From positions 310,001 to 374,000 of the forward strand of contig CAXKVR010000076.1 in NCBI GenBank assembly GCA_964058845.1: DNA of 64,000 nt, in the 5' to 3' direction. The translations under genes and the position numbers were made by a program. This DNA comes from Carex sylvatica. Taxonomy: Eukaryota; Streptophyta; Magnoliopsida; Poales; Cyperaceae. The notes beneath the pieces are model-generated. The model was given only the letters and a program-made list of their open reading frames with translations, was not told the origin of the DNA and ran no database searches. Within the stretch, counting starts at the first letter, position 1; each line of letters starts with the position of its first letter. Positions 36,179 through 47,031 of this stretch are shown here, piece after piece.

Positions 36179-36640
36179 AAAAATACACCCCAGTGCGGAT
36201 CAACCACCTGCACTGCGGATCAACCCAGCCGCACACACTGCGCAGGGGAAAAGTCCGAGCCCAGTGCGGACGCACTGTAGCAGATCTGCAAAAATGGAGT
36301 CTGAACTTACGGCCACAACTTTTGACTCGTAACTCCGTTTTGGACATATGACCACTTTTCGGAAAGCCATCGAGAAGATCTACAACTTGAGAAAATAAAA
36401 AAATGAAAAATGATGAAAATGCTTCCCAGTGCGGATGAACCACACGCAGTGCGGATGAGCCCAGCCGCATTCAGGACTTGGCCAAAATTCAGAGAAGCAG
36501 AACTCATCCGCAGTGCGGGTCATCCATCCGCAGTGTCACCCGCACCCAGAGAAATTCGCAGAAGTTAAATAAGGAAACTTGTCCCAGTGCGGGTGAAGCC
36601 ACCCGCAGTGCGGGTCATCCATCCGCACTGGACCCGCAGA
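36179..36640. repeat. CAGTGCGG palindromic modules in the 5' LTR
   Basis: About five degenerate ~50 bp modules built from CAGTGCGG and its complement CCGCACTG, separated by ATSAACCAC/CATCCATC spacers, at about 36179, 36426, 36505 and 36582. They lie upstream of the TATA box. Function unknown. Confidence 0.7.
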
Positions 36641-36797
36641 AAGCCAATAACTGCCCGGTTTGACAGTTTTTCTATTTTTGGCGCTTTATGGACGCGTTTT
36701 TACTGCCAGAAATACACTTACTTGCCAGGGAAGTAATGCTAAACAGGGCACCCACTAACCCCACCTTCTAGCCTCTAAATCGGGCATAATCCTTGGC

Positions 36798-36804
36798 TAT
36801 AAAA
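36798..36804 (+). promoter_or_regulatory. LTR TATA box
   Basis: TATAAAA in CCTTGGCTATAAAAGGGAG, the probable core promoter, with transcription expected ~30 bp downstream (R start near 36830). The 3' LTR counterpart is 43148-43154. Confidence 0.7.
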
Positions 36805-38020
36805 GGGAGAGTTCTACATCCACCAAGGGAGCATCGAATCTCATATCATTCAATCTCACATCAACCAACACACCATCATTCTCTCTTTACACATACACTT
36901 AGCGATAAATTCTGGAGGAAGGAAAGCTTTCAAGCGAGGAGAAGAAGGATTTCCGGAGCAAGATTCGGCAAGATAGAGGGCTTTGATTTGTCAAAGGGTG
37001 TAATCATTTTCTTTCATTTGATTTCTTCTTACTTTGCCAATTTTTGTAATGGACCTCTCCAAGAGTGAGTAGTTCTCTCTCTAGGGGTTTAGGTCATCAT
37101 GCATGAACTTGTTTAATTATATTTATTCGGTTATACTGTTTTTATTATGATTGTTTGATTTAATGGTAATTTCTGTGAATTATTCTTTATGATTTCATAT
37201 ACTTGAAATTCAAGTACCATGTTAGCTTTAATGAATTAAAGTAGCTAGAAATCGTGCTATGTCCTGTTTTTCCGCTTTAATCATTAAACCCCAGCATAGG
37301 TCAAGTAATCCACCCTGTATCAATCAAATCATAAAGGTATAGGATATCTTATTAACACTAGGATATAAACCGGATCTCCAGAAATTAGAGTTAGGGTTTT
37401 GGTGAGGTAGGTATTTCTGAAGTCAAACTCCTAATTTGGACACCTAGATTGATTAAGTATTGATATGTATTTTGTGTGAACGTGATTGTTAAATATCCCT
37501 TTAGGATGGTGACAGCCCTAAAATTCGAGGAAAATTAACCCAACCCACCAAAATACTTATATCAATAATTAATTGAAATAGGCTAACATATTAGGTTAGA
37601 AACCTCATTTAAATCAAACATGAATATAAACAAACCGAATAGATAGAATTAGCAAGGGATTGTGGACCAAAGACCCCTAGATCTTCTCAACTTGAAAAGC
37701 AAACCAATATTTCTTTCTTTCATTTCATTTACATCTATTGTTTACTATTCCTTATTCTCGGGTATTGAACCCAACCTTTAGGATTACTTAAACAAACCCC
37801 CCCCTTTACTTTACTTTATTGCACTTTACTTTTATTTACTGAAATTAATTATTTAGGGTTTAAAACTAAGTATTTTCCATACTCTCTGTGGATCGATACC
37901 TAAAATACTACTTTGATATAATTGTGCACTTGCAATTTGACTCAAAAGCATTTAAGGTTTAAAAGGTACATCTTATTGTACTGAAACTTTTTAGCGTACA
38001 CTTTACGCGCATCAAGTTTT

Positions 38021-38038
38021 TGGCGCCGTTGCCGGGGA
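38021..38038 (+). other. Primer binding site, tRNA-Asp
   Basis: TGGCGCCGTTGCCGGGGA, an exact 18 nt complement of the 3' end of plant tRNA-Asp(GTC) with CCA, six bases after the 5' LTR. tRNA-Asp priming is usual for Athila-type elements. Confidence 0.9.
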
Positions 38039-38125
38039 GTATTAGGTTAAATACTTAGTTTTTACTTTAATAATTTATTTCATATTTTCTTTGTTTTCTA
38101 ACCTAATCTTCTTTTTCAGCGTTCT

Positions 38126-41002
38126 ATGAGCTTTGGGAGAACCCCTTTAGGAACACTTTATTTCGAAGACGAAGAATACTCAAGCATAGCAACTATACCC
38201 ATCAACCCCAATAACAACCATCGCGAACAATCCGTCCATGACGAACAATCACAACATGGAAGCAATAACACCCGTGTACGAGGATTATCTCCACCTCGTA
38301 ATGAGCGCAACAATAACCACAACAACAACGGTCCTAACAATGGACACCACAATGGAAATGACCGTCAACACAACAATGGACATCGCTTTGGCTTCATCCC
38401 TCATGGCCAAGATCCACGTGAAATTAAGCCATCTCTCATCCACCTACTTGGCCAAAACCAATTCGGAGGAGCTCAAAACGAAGACCCACATGCCCATTTG
38501 GCGGTATTCGAAGAGCACTGCGGCACCTTTGCAAGAGAAGGAGATGAGTTAGACAACCTCAAACTCAAGTGCTTCCACCTATCCCTCCGAGACAGTGCGA
38601 GAACATGGTTGAGGACCGTCAACCGAGACAACATAGATACATGGGACGACATGGAGAAGCTATTTCTAGGGAAATACTTTCCTCCATCGAAGACCCAACA
38701 TTTCCGGTCGAAAATCACGACGTTCAAGCAAGCAGAGGGGGAGTCTTTGACTGAGGCATGGGACCGATGGGCGGAGCTCCAACGCTTGTGCCCTAACCAT
38801 GGCCTTGATATGTGGTTACTCTTTCAATTCTTCTTTGGAGGTTGTACCATAACGACTAAAACTCATTTAAATTCGGCCGCAGGGGGCAACATGTCACGTA
38901 TGAATCCGACACAAGCCATGACAATGATCGAAGACATGGCGATCAACCAAAGGGAGTGGACGGCCGAGCGAGGTGGAAGAGCTTACAACACGCCGGGAGT
39001 CATGCAAGTAGATGAGGTTACCGCCTTGAGAGCCCAAATGGAGGCCTTACAACATCAAATGGCACAAATGCACAACGCAAAATCTGTGACCAAGATGGCT
39101 CCATGCGGCATCTGTGGAGACGTGACTCATCTTACCGCCGATTGCCCAACCCTTCTTGAAGGCGACAAGGTAGAACAAGCGAACGTCATGTTCTACAATC
39201 AAGGCGATACGAGGAATGACCCGATCTACAATAAGGTTAGGCAAAATGATAATTTCAATTCAAATTCTTATAACCCTAACACAAGGTGGAACCATTCGAA
39301 CTTCAATTGGCGGACCGAAAACGATAACTCCAACCAATACCAAGGTAATTCGAACTAATACCAAAACCGGTTAAACCAAAACTCCTACCAAAATCCCTCT
39401 CCAATCAATGATATACAAAAGATGTTGCAAGAGATGAGAACCGAACAAAAAGACTTCATTACCTACCAAAGGAACACCAACACGGATGTTTCGGATTCTT
39501 TGAGGGATTTGAAGAAGAAGTTTGAGTTCTTAGACACCAAGACCTCAATGCTAGAAACACAAGTTGCACAACAAGCGTCTTTATCCTTTCGACAACAAGG
39601 CACACTACCGGGCAAGCCGGACATCAACCCTAGGGAGCAAGCAAAGGCGATAACTTTGATAGAAGGACCCAATATGCCGACCATTGAAGATCAACAACAA
39701 CCACCAAAGGATGCACAACAACCTCCAACTCCTCTCAATGCGGATACACCGGTATCAAAAGAATCTCAAGAACCGGGTAATTCTATCCCGGCTAAGGTAA
39801 AACCAATTGAAACACCTAAGTATGTTATACCACAAAGGTTTATACCGTTCCCTCAAAGGTTAGTTAAACACAAACTTGACCAACAATATGCCAAATTTGT
39901 GGAACACCTCAAGAAATTGAATATCACCATCCCTTTTACCGAAGCAATTACTCAAATGCCCTCTTATGCAAAATTCTTGAAAGACATATTATCTAACAAG
40001 AGATCAATTGAGAAAGTTGGCACGGTATCCCTTAATGAGGAGTGTAGCGCTCTCTTCTTAAACAAGCTACCTCCGAAGTTAAAGGACCCGGGGAGCTTTG
40101 CAATCCCTTGTGTAATTGGTGATACCAAATTTGAGAGGTGTCTATGTGATTTAGGCGCAAGTGTGAGCCTTATGCCAAAATCCGTCTATCAAAGGCTAAA
40201 TCTTAGTGACTTGAAACCCACAAGAATGTCACTTCAATTAGCCGATAAGACGGTACGGTATCCCGAGGGTATAGCGGAAGATATAATTGTCATGATTGGT
40301 AAATTCTTTGTCCCGGTAGACTTTGTAATTGTTGAGATGGAAGAGGATACTCATACCCCTCTCCTATTGGGGCGTGATTTTCTCACCACTGCAAAAGCAA
40401 ACATTGATGTCAAAGAAGGAAAAATATCCTTTGATATTGGAGGTGAAAAGGTAAATTTTCATATGTTTAATGCCATCAAATACCCCTCAAATGATAATGA
40501 TTCTATTTGTAGATTGGATGTTTTAGATTCAATTTTAGCTACTCATGAGGAGGAAGAAATGGTGAATGAACAACTCAACACAGATCTAGATGAAACCGGG
40601 TCCGAAAATGAAAAAATCGGTGAAAATTTCACCCAGTGCGAATGGACCACACGCACTGCGGATGACCCCAGCCGCACTGAGCCTCCTGAAGCGGCAGACT
40701 CAATTGTCCGAGCCCAGTGCGTCCCAACCACACCCGCAGTGCGGATGGAGCACCCGCACTCGCCAAAATCTGCGCAAATCTTCGCCGTTTCATCAAATTC
40801 CAATGCACCAAAGGTCGAGCTCAAACCTTTACCACCCGACCTTCGCTATGAATACTTGGAGGGAGATAAGACATATCCGGTTAATAGAGAATATGTGCGA
40901 GAGAAGTCGGTGGCAACATCTGAAACCGACAAACCTCGAGAAAATCAACACAAAATGGGGCAATGGGGAGGCCGCCCTCCCGATCCTCCATCCAAGCATT
41001 GA
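38126..41002 (+). pseudogene. gag-protease polyprotein with one premature stop
   Basis: One frame of 959 codons, broken only by TAA at 39356-39358 (probably from CAA in an Asn/Gln-rich linker). Residues 1-90 are Asn/His-rich. The retrotransposon Gag core is about 95-270 (LKLKCFHLSLRDSARTWL, WDDMEKLFLGKYFP). A CCHC zinc knuckle, CGICGDVTHLTADC, is at 327-340. The second half (from Met 39422) has a coiled-coil-like start, then an aspartic protease with CDLGASVSLMP (catalytic Asp at 40148) and LLLGRDFL. The C-terminal ~100 residues include a segment encoded by CAGTGCGG modules. No reverse transcriptase follows. Confidence 0.9.
40631..40775. repeat. CAGTGCGG modules inside the gag-protease frame
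   Basis: 40631-40680 matches the LTR module at 36426-36475 at about 44 of 50 positions, including spacers. Further CAGTGCG and CGCACTG boxes follow to 40760. The frame stays open through them, encoding a Thr/Pro/Cys-containing low-complexity stretch. Confidence 0.75.
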
Positions 41003-42331
41003 GACCGCGCAGCACCACTACCACCTTTCGTCAATAGAGTAGTTCATATTTCTCCCTATTTACTTTTGTTTATTTTTACGCATTGGGGACAATGCTTAAT
41101 TTAAGCTTGGGGGATAGGAAGAAATTGTATCTTGCATTGCATTAATTTTAGATTTTTTTTTTTTTTTAATTTAGGATTTATAACCTTGAATTTTACTTGA
41201 CCATGAATAGGATTTGTGATTTGAAACTTAATTGCTTTAAATTATGGATTTGTCAAGATGTTTTACAAGGTTATGAAAAATAGAGTCTTGCATAATTGGA
41301 CTTAATTGTCTAATTAGGCATAAAGTATACAATCATGTTTAATTTTTGTGTTAAAAGTTGGCAAAAACAAAAGTTTTGATAAATTTGAGTGATTGTCGAA
41401 AAATAAGAAATTTTAATGAGAATTTTAACGAGTTTTTAGGAATACCCTTGGAATAATTAGAAATAACCCCATAAATTGGCGAAAAACTTAGTAGAAATAA
41501 AGGTTTACGAAAATGAAAATTAGAAATTTAAATTTATTTTTTTGAAAATGCAACTTATATGTAGAAAATGAATTTAGAAAGATCGGGATATCCATAGGTA
41601 TGATTTAATGCCTAAGGATGTGTGTATTCATGATATTTTGCAAAAATTGTTCAAAATTGTTCAAAATTAAAAAAATTTAAGAAAATAAGATTCCGCTTGC
41701 TTATGTTGCGGCGATATGACGTACTTATAGCAATGAGTCATCGACACTTTGCTCCGCTAGTTTGCCCGATAAAGTGACCGGGTTCGCACTAAACATGTGA
41801 GTTCGTGTCATGGAAGGGTTGAACCATGAGCATGCAAATGCACTTTTGAATTAAAACGGTTGGGTATGGATTAGCTATCTATAACTAACCGATTTTGTCC
41901 TAAGGATAAAGATTTATAGTGTCATAAAATAAAAAGCAACAAAATAAAAATTAAATTTTGCAAATATCAACACACTAAGTCCGCGACTTTCTAACCTAAG
42001 TTTGATCCAAGCTTGGGGGATTTTTAAAAGAATTTTCACAAATAAGAATGCATTTTTTGTAACAAATTTAGATAACCGAAGTTTACAAATTCTAAGCTTT
42101 TAAAGAAATAAAAGTTAGAGTAATCGAATTGTGGTGTGAAGTATGATTAACCAAGGGTTGAACTTTAGATTTGTAGAAATTTACATTGAGGTTTCTAAAT
42201 TTTTGGCAAGATCATTCAAATTTTTCGATTAAGAAATGTATACTTGATATATGGGGTTAAATTAAGGATTGAATTGTAGTCCGAGTTTAGATGTTGCTTG
42301 AGGACAAGCAAGGTTCAAGCTTGGAGGATTT
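41003..42331 (+). other. Noncoding region between protease and 3' LTR
   Basis: AT-rich, no coding signal. It replaces the pol and envelope-like region of autonomous Athila elements. Three AAGCTTGGGGGAT-type purine motifs occur at 41103, 42009 and (as AAGCTTGGAGGAT) 42318. A GAGGACAAGCAAGGTTCAAG motif precedes the last. Confidence 0.8.
42317..42331 (+). other. Polypurine tract region
   Basis: AAGCTTGGAGGATTT directly before the 3' LTR start at 42332. The purine core GGAGGA is short, but position and family pattern fit plus-strand priming. Confidence 0.65.
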
Positions 42332-44364
42332 TGATAAGCATAAATTATATACACATTTGATCTAGATTTCATCATGAAATAACACCAAATATCTTGTATT
42401 TTGAATATAAAGAGAATAGAATACACCTAGAATCAAGTTACTGCGGTTATTTGGCTTTTCAATACAGGAAATGATGCAAAATAGCAAAAATACACCCCAG
42501 TGCGGATCAACCACCCGCACTGCGGATCAACCCAGCCGCACACACTGCGCAGAGGAAAAGTCCGAGCCCAGTGCGGACGCACTGTAGCTGGTGCGGACGC
42601 ACTGTAGCTGATGCGGACGCACTGTAGCAGATCTGCAAAAATGGAGTCTGAACTTAAAACGGCCACAACTTTTGACTCGTAACTCCGTTTTGGACATATG
42701 ACCACTTTTCGGAAAGCCATCGAGAAGATCTACAACTTGAGAAAATAAAAAAATGAAAAATGATGAAAATGCTTCCCAGTGCGGATGAACCACACGCAGT
42801 GCGGATGAGCCCAGCCGCATTCAGGACTTGGCCAAAATTCAGAGAAGCAGAACTCATCCGCAGTGCGGGTCATCCATCCGCAGTGTCACCCGCACCCAGA
42901 GAAATTCGCAGAAGTTAAATAAGGAAACTTGTCCCAGTGCGGGTGAAGCCACCCGCAGTGCGGGTCATCCATCCGCACTGGACCCGCAGAAAGCCAATAA
43001 CTGCCCGGTTTGACAGTTTTTCTATTTTTGGCGCTTTATGGACGCGTTTTTACTGCCAGAAATACACTTACTTGCCAGGGAAGTAATGCTAAACAGGGCA
43101 CCCACTAACCCCACCTTCTAGCCTCTAAATCGGGCATAATCCTTGGCTATAAAAGGGAGAGTTCTACATCCACCAAGGGAGCATCGAATCTCATATCATT
43201 CAATCTCACATCAACCAACACACCATCATTCTCTCTTTACACATACACTTAGCGATAAATTCTGGAGGAAGGAAAGCTTTCAAGCGAGGAGAAGAAGGAT
43301 TTCCGGAGCAAGATTCGGCAAGATAGAGGGCTTTGATTTGTCAAAGGGTGTAATCATTTTCTTTCATTTGATTTCTTCTTACTTTGCCAATTTTTGTAAT
43401 GGACCTCTCCAAGAGTGAGTAGTTCTCTCTCTAGGGGTTTAGGTCATCATGCATGAACTTGTTTAATTATATTTATTCGGTTATACTGTTTTTATTATGA
43501 TTGTTTGATTTAATGGTAATTTCTGTGAATTATTCTTTATGATTTCATATACTTGAAATTCAAGTACCATGTTAGCTTTAATGAATTAAAGTAGCTAGAA
43601 ATCGTGCTATGTCCTGTTTTTCCGCTTTAATCATTAAACCCCAGCATAGGTCAAGTAATCCACCCTGTATCAATCAAATCATAAAGGTATAGGATATCTT
43701 ATTAACACTAGGATATAAACCGGATCTCCAGAAATTAGAGTTAGGGTTTTGGTGAGGTAGGTATTTCTGAAGTCAAACTCCTAATTTGGACACCTAGATT
43801 GATTAAGTATTGATATGTATTTTGTGTGAACGTGATTGTTAAATATCCCTTTAGGATGGTGACAGCCCTAAAATTCGAGGAAAATTAACCCAACCCACCA
43901 AAATACTTATATCAATAATTAATTGAAATAGGCTAACATATTAGGTTAGAAACCTCATTTAAATCAAACATGAATATAAACAAACCGAATAGATAGAATT
44001 AGCAAGGGATTGTGGACCAAAGACCCCTAGATCTTCTCAACTTGAAAAGCAAACCAATATTTCTTTCTTTCATTTCATTTACATCTATTGTTTACTATTC
44101 CTTATTCTCGGGTATTGAACCCAACCTTTAGGATTACTTAAACAAACCCCCCCCTTTACTTTACTTTATTGCACTTTACTTTTATTTACTGAAATTAATT
44201 ATTTAGGGTTTAAAACTAAGTATTTTCCATACTCTCTGTGGATCGATACCTAAAATACTACTTTGATATAATTGTGCACTTGCAATTTGACTCAAAAGCA
44301 TTTAAGGTTTAAAAGGTACATCTTATTGTACTGAAACTTCTTAGCGTACACTTTACGCGCATCA
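42332..44364 (+). repeat. 3' LTR (2,033 bp)
   Basis: 43 bp longer than the 5' LTR: three copies of a 20 bp unit (GTGCGGACGCACTGTAGCTG) at about 42580-42639 against one, plus AAA at 42658. Otherwise only about four substitutions were seen. Confidence 0.95.
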
Positions 44365-44369
44365 GCGGG
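44365..44369. repeat. Target site duplication, right (GCGGG)
   Basis: Second copy of the 5 bp target, followed by the resumed hAT-like element. Confidence 0.95.
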
Positions 44370-44812
44370 ATACGGGCGGATGAACTGTGCCCGCACCCAT
44401 GAGCCGCGACTGTGAGCCGACTTGAGCTGCTCCGCACCTGTGGACTGCGTATACACCAGCTTAAATATGTTTTTTTTCGGCCAGAGCCTTGGTTCGAACT
44501 TGGGAAGGCCCAGTCCTAGCCAAAAGCTTTATCCACTCCGCAAGATTTTGTTTGTGTTTAATTACATTAACTTTGTTATTTAATATCAACTCTTATATTA
44601 AGTCTTTAGTTTTTTATACCTTGATTAAGTTTTTTAATATATTCATCTTTTTAATTATATATTTTTTTGATTATTTAAATGTAATATACAAATTAATAAA
44701 AAATAATATATATATAATAAACGTATCGTATCATAGATTTTTACAAATTGCCGTATCACCGTATCCGTATCGTATCCGATACGATACCCGTATCCGTATC
44801 CATGCAACATAG
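44365..44812. mobile_element. hAT-like transposon, unit 3, right part (split)
   Basis: Continuation of the element after the LTR insertion, starting with the second GCGGG. The first 150 bp carry four private C-to-T or G-to-A changes (44386, 44399, 44446, 44516). The right terminus and CTTGTAGG follow. Confidence 0.75.
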
Positions 44813-45516
44813 CTTGTAGGTAATACAGAAAATATTATAATCCTTCTAGTACATTTAATTTATAAAAAAAATGTATCTATTTTGAGAATTCTTTTTGAAT
44901 AACAATCATTAAATAATTTAAAGTTTTTATTTTTTTTTCAAAAATAGATACAACTTTTTATAAATTAAATGTATTAGAAGGATCACAGTATTTTCTGTAT
45001 TACCTAGAAGTGACTTTTGAACTGGGATCAATAACTCAGAATTCAAGCATTTTTATTTTTTTTCAATAACATATAAAGAAATATATTAATTTTTCTTATA
45101 GCTGCGAGAAATCCGGTTTGAAAAATGTCGAACCAGGTTATTTGTTATAGTCTTTCTAATAAATCAAATTATATTTATTTTATCTCTTTTCAAAGAAATA
45201 TATTCAACATTTCTAATATTTCAATACAAAAAATAAATAAATAATTGAAAATTTTCTGTTTTGCTTAAAAAAAAAAAACCCAAAGCCGTTGAATTTTTTC
45301 ACGGTTTTGAATTGAAATTCAAAGCCATGGAAAAATTTCACAGCTTGGCCATTTTTATAACTTTTTCAAAATCTTGGTTATTATTATTAAAATATTTTAT
45401 TAATTGGGTAATTTTGAAAATGTCGGTGTGCTTGTCAGGGTTGAAAATCATATTTGTAATCATAATTAGGTAACGAAGTTCAAAAGTTAATTTTTTCACA
45501 TGAAATTTCTTTACAG

Positions 45517-45590
45517 ATTAGATAACACAAATCCTTTGCAACTGGTCAATCCACCTGGTACAATAAATGAGGAGCAAGGGTAATTGATAG
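45517..45590 (+). other. Exon-like fragment (exon 2) beside gene A, unit 3
   Basis: Counterpart of 1896-1969; acceptor ends at 45516. Confidence 0.4.
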
Positions 45591-45926
45591 GTTTGCTATT
45601 GTCAGTTTGTATTGGTATATACGGGATCCAGTAAATAAACATGAAATTCTAACCAAATAATAAACTAAGCTTTCATTCAAAAAAATAATAAACTAAGCTA
45701 CTGTGATCTCCTCAATCCAGAGGCAATGACAGTTAGTAATTGTCAGATATTTATGGCTTATTGAAACATTTATCCTTTCATGCGAACATGCCCAAGAGGC
45801 AGGGCTTTATTATTGACAATATATAAGATATTACACACTAAATTTGAATTTTAACCAATTCATTACATATCATTTTATGACAAATGCTTAGCAGACTGAT
45901 ATCTTGATGATTGATTAGTTGCTAAT

Positions 45927-46580
45927 TCAGAACTGAGTTTGGAGCCAGTCAACAATCTTCTTATCAAGTTGGAATGCCTTGGATAGCACATCATCTGAAA
46001 TAGGCGGGTTTGACCCAAAAACTGCCTTTGCGACAGTGATCAAGCCTGGGTTTTGGCTACTCAGACCTGCAAATGCAACAGCAGGGACAGCTCCAATATT
46101 GAACTGGAAGTGGATGAGTCCCTCAGGAAAAACAAACACGTCACCCTTGTACAACACCTTGGAAAAGAGCTTGAACTCCGGGGCTGAAGTCACAAAACCG
46201 ACATAGAGAGTGCCCTCAATAACAGTGAGCACTTCAGTTGCTCTGGGGTGGGTGTGTGGTGGGTTGAGGCCACCGTTGGGTGCATAGTCGAGACGGGCAA
46301 TGGAAATTCCCAGGGTATTGAGTCCGGCAATTTTTTGGACGTTGACTAGGGTGACGTTTGACCCGGGATTCTGACTTGTGTCGCCGGCCTTGTCGAGGCC
46401 TGAGAAGAAGAAGTCTTCTGGTTGCACATCAGCTGGGTTCTTGCAAACTAAACCGTTCACAAATACTGTAGAGCAATTGTCAGCGACACAGAAATCTTGA
46501 AGTGGACTGGGGTCAGAAGCAAATGCTTGAGATGAGACCAAGGCAAGCAAAGTGAAGAGAAAAAATGTACTGGAAGCCAT
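45927..46580 (-). CDS. Germin-like protein A, unit 3
   Basis: Same 217 aa product as the other A copies when started at ATG 46580. A private A-to-T change turns the upstream in-frame TTG into ATG (46587-46589), so translation could start there and add Met-Lys-Glu to the signal peptide. The 217 aa start is kept because it is shared by all copies. Confidence 0.95.
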   Translation of the reverse strand: MASSTFFLFTLLALVSSQAFASDPSPLQDFCVADNCSTVFVNGLVCKNPADVQPEDFFFSGLDKAGDTSQNPGSNVTLVNVQKIAGLNTLGISIARLDYAPNGGLNPPHTHPRATEVLTVIEGTLYVGFVTSAPEFKLFSKVLYKGDVFVFPEGLIHFQFNIGAVPAVAFAGLSSQNPGLITVAKAVFGSNPPISDDVLSKAFQLDKKIVDWLQTQF

Positions 46581-46670
46581 TTCTTTCATGTATCTAAACT
46601 TGTGTTAGCTTGTGGTTTATGTAGGCAAATTACAAATTGGTATTTGGTTATACAATGACCAATGCCTGTA

Positions 46671-46853
46671 TAGGTATTTATAGTAGTGTGTGCTTGAAGA
46701 TTTCCTCGCGATTTGGAAATAAAATAAATGAAGCTTTTGGCTAATTTGTCCAGGTTAATTTGAAATGTTCTCTGTGAATTGGTCAAAGGCTCAAGTTTTT
46801 TGTTAGTATACTTTGGCCTATTAAATCATGAATGGGAGATGATGGGGTCAATT
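46671..46853 (-). promoter_or_regulatory. Promoter of germin-like gene A, unit 3
   Basis: TATA at 46675-46683; W-box cores at 46781-46786 and 46846-46851. Confidence 0.6.
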
Positions 46854-47031
46854 AAAGATGTAGACAACTTCAATCTGAGGTGTATCCCTCTAATAAACAA
46901 AGTGTTTTCAAATATATGGTCCCGAATTTTCGAATGAATCAATAACCTATTTAATTTTTCTGGGACCTTATTTACCGTGTACAAGTCAAACATGTAAGAC
47001 GTGGAAAAGTTGGTGCAGTACGTGGAACTTG

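Larger units (their letters stand above)
36025..38014 (+). repeat. 5' LTR (1,990 bp)
   Basis: Begins TGATAAGCATAAATT and ends TTTACGCGCATCA. Contains a TATA box (36798-36804, GGCTATAAAAGGG), a GC-rich region of CAGTGCGG modules (36179-36640) and one copy of a 20 bp unit (GTGCGGACGCACTGTAGC). Confidence 0.95.
36025..44364 (+). mobile_element. Athila-like non-autonomous Ty3/gypsy LTR retrotransposon
   Basis: 8,340 bp element with ~2 kb LTRs (TG...CA ends), 5 bp target duplication, tRNA-Asp primer binding site and a gag-protease coding region. The Athila assignment rests on the tRNA-Asp primer site, long LTRs, the Gag pattern and the conserved noncoding stretch CATTGGGGACAATGCTTAA at 41081. Reverse transcriptase, RNase H, integrase and envelope-like frames are absent, so it must be mobilised by a partner. 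About four substitutions separate the LTRs, so the insertion is recent. Only unit 3 carries it. Confidence 0.9.
35433..45241. repeat. Foldback repeat, unit 3 copy, doubly interrupted
   Basis: The same foldback, here split by the hAT-like element, which is itself split by the Athila-type element at 36025-44364. This is a three-level nesting that gives relative insertion ages: foldback oldest, then hAT-like, then LTR element. Confidence 0.7.

Noticed and set aside
36793..37068. 91-codon frame within the 5' LTR (also in the 3' LTR)
   Set aside because: Starts at the TATA region of the LTR and has no similarity I recognise; more likely untranslated leader.
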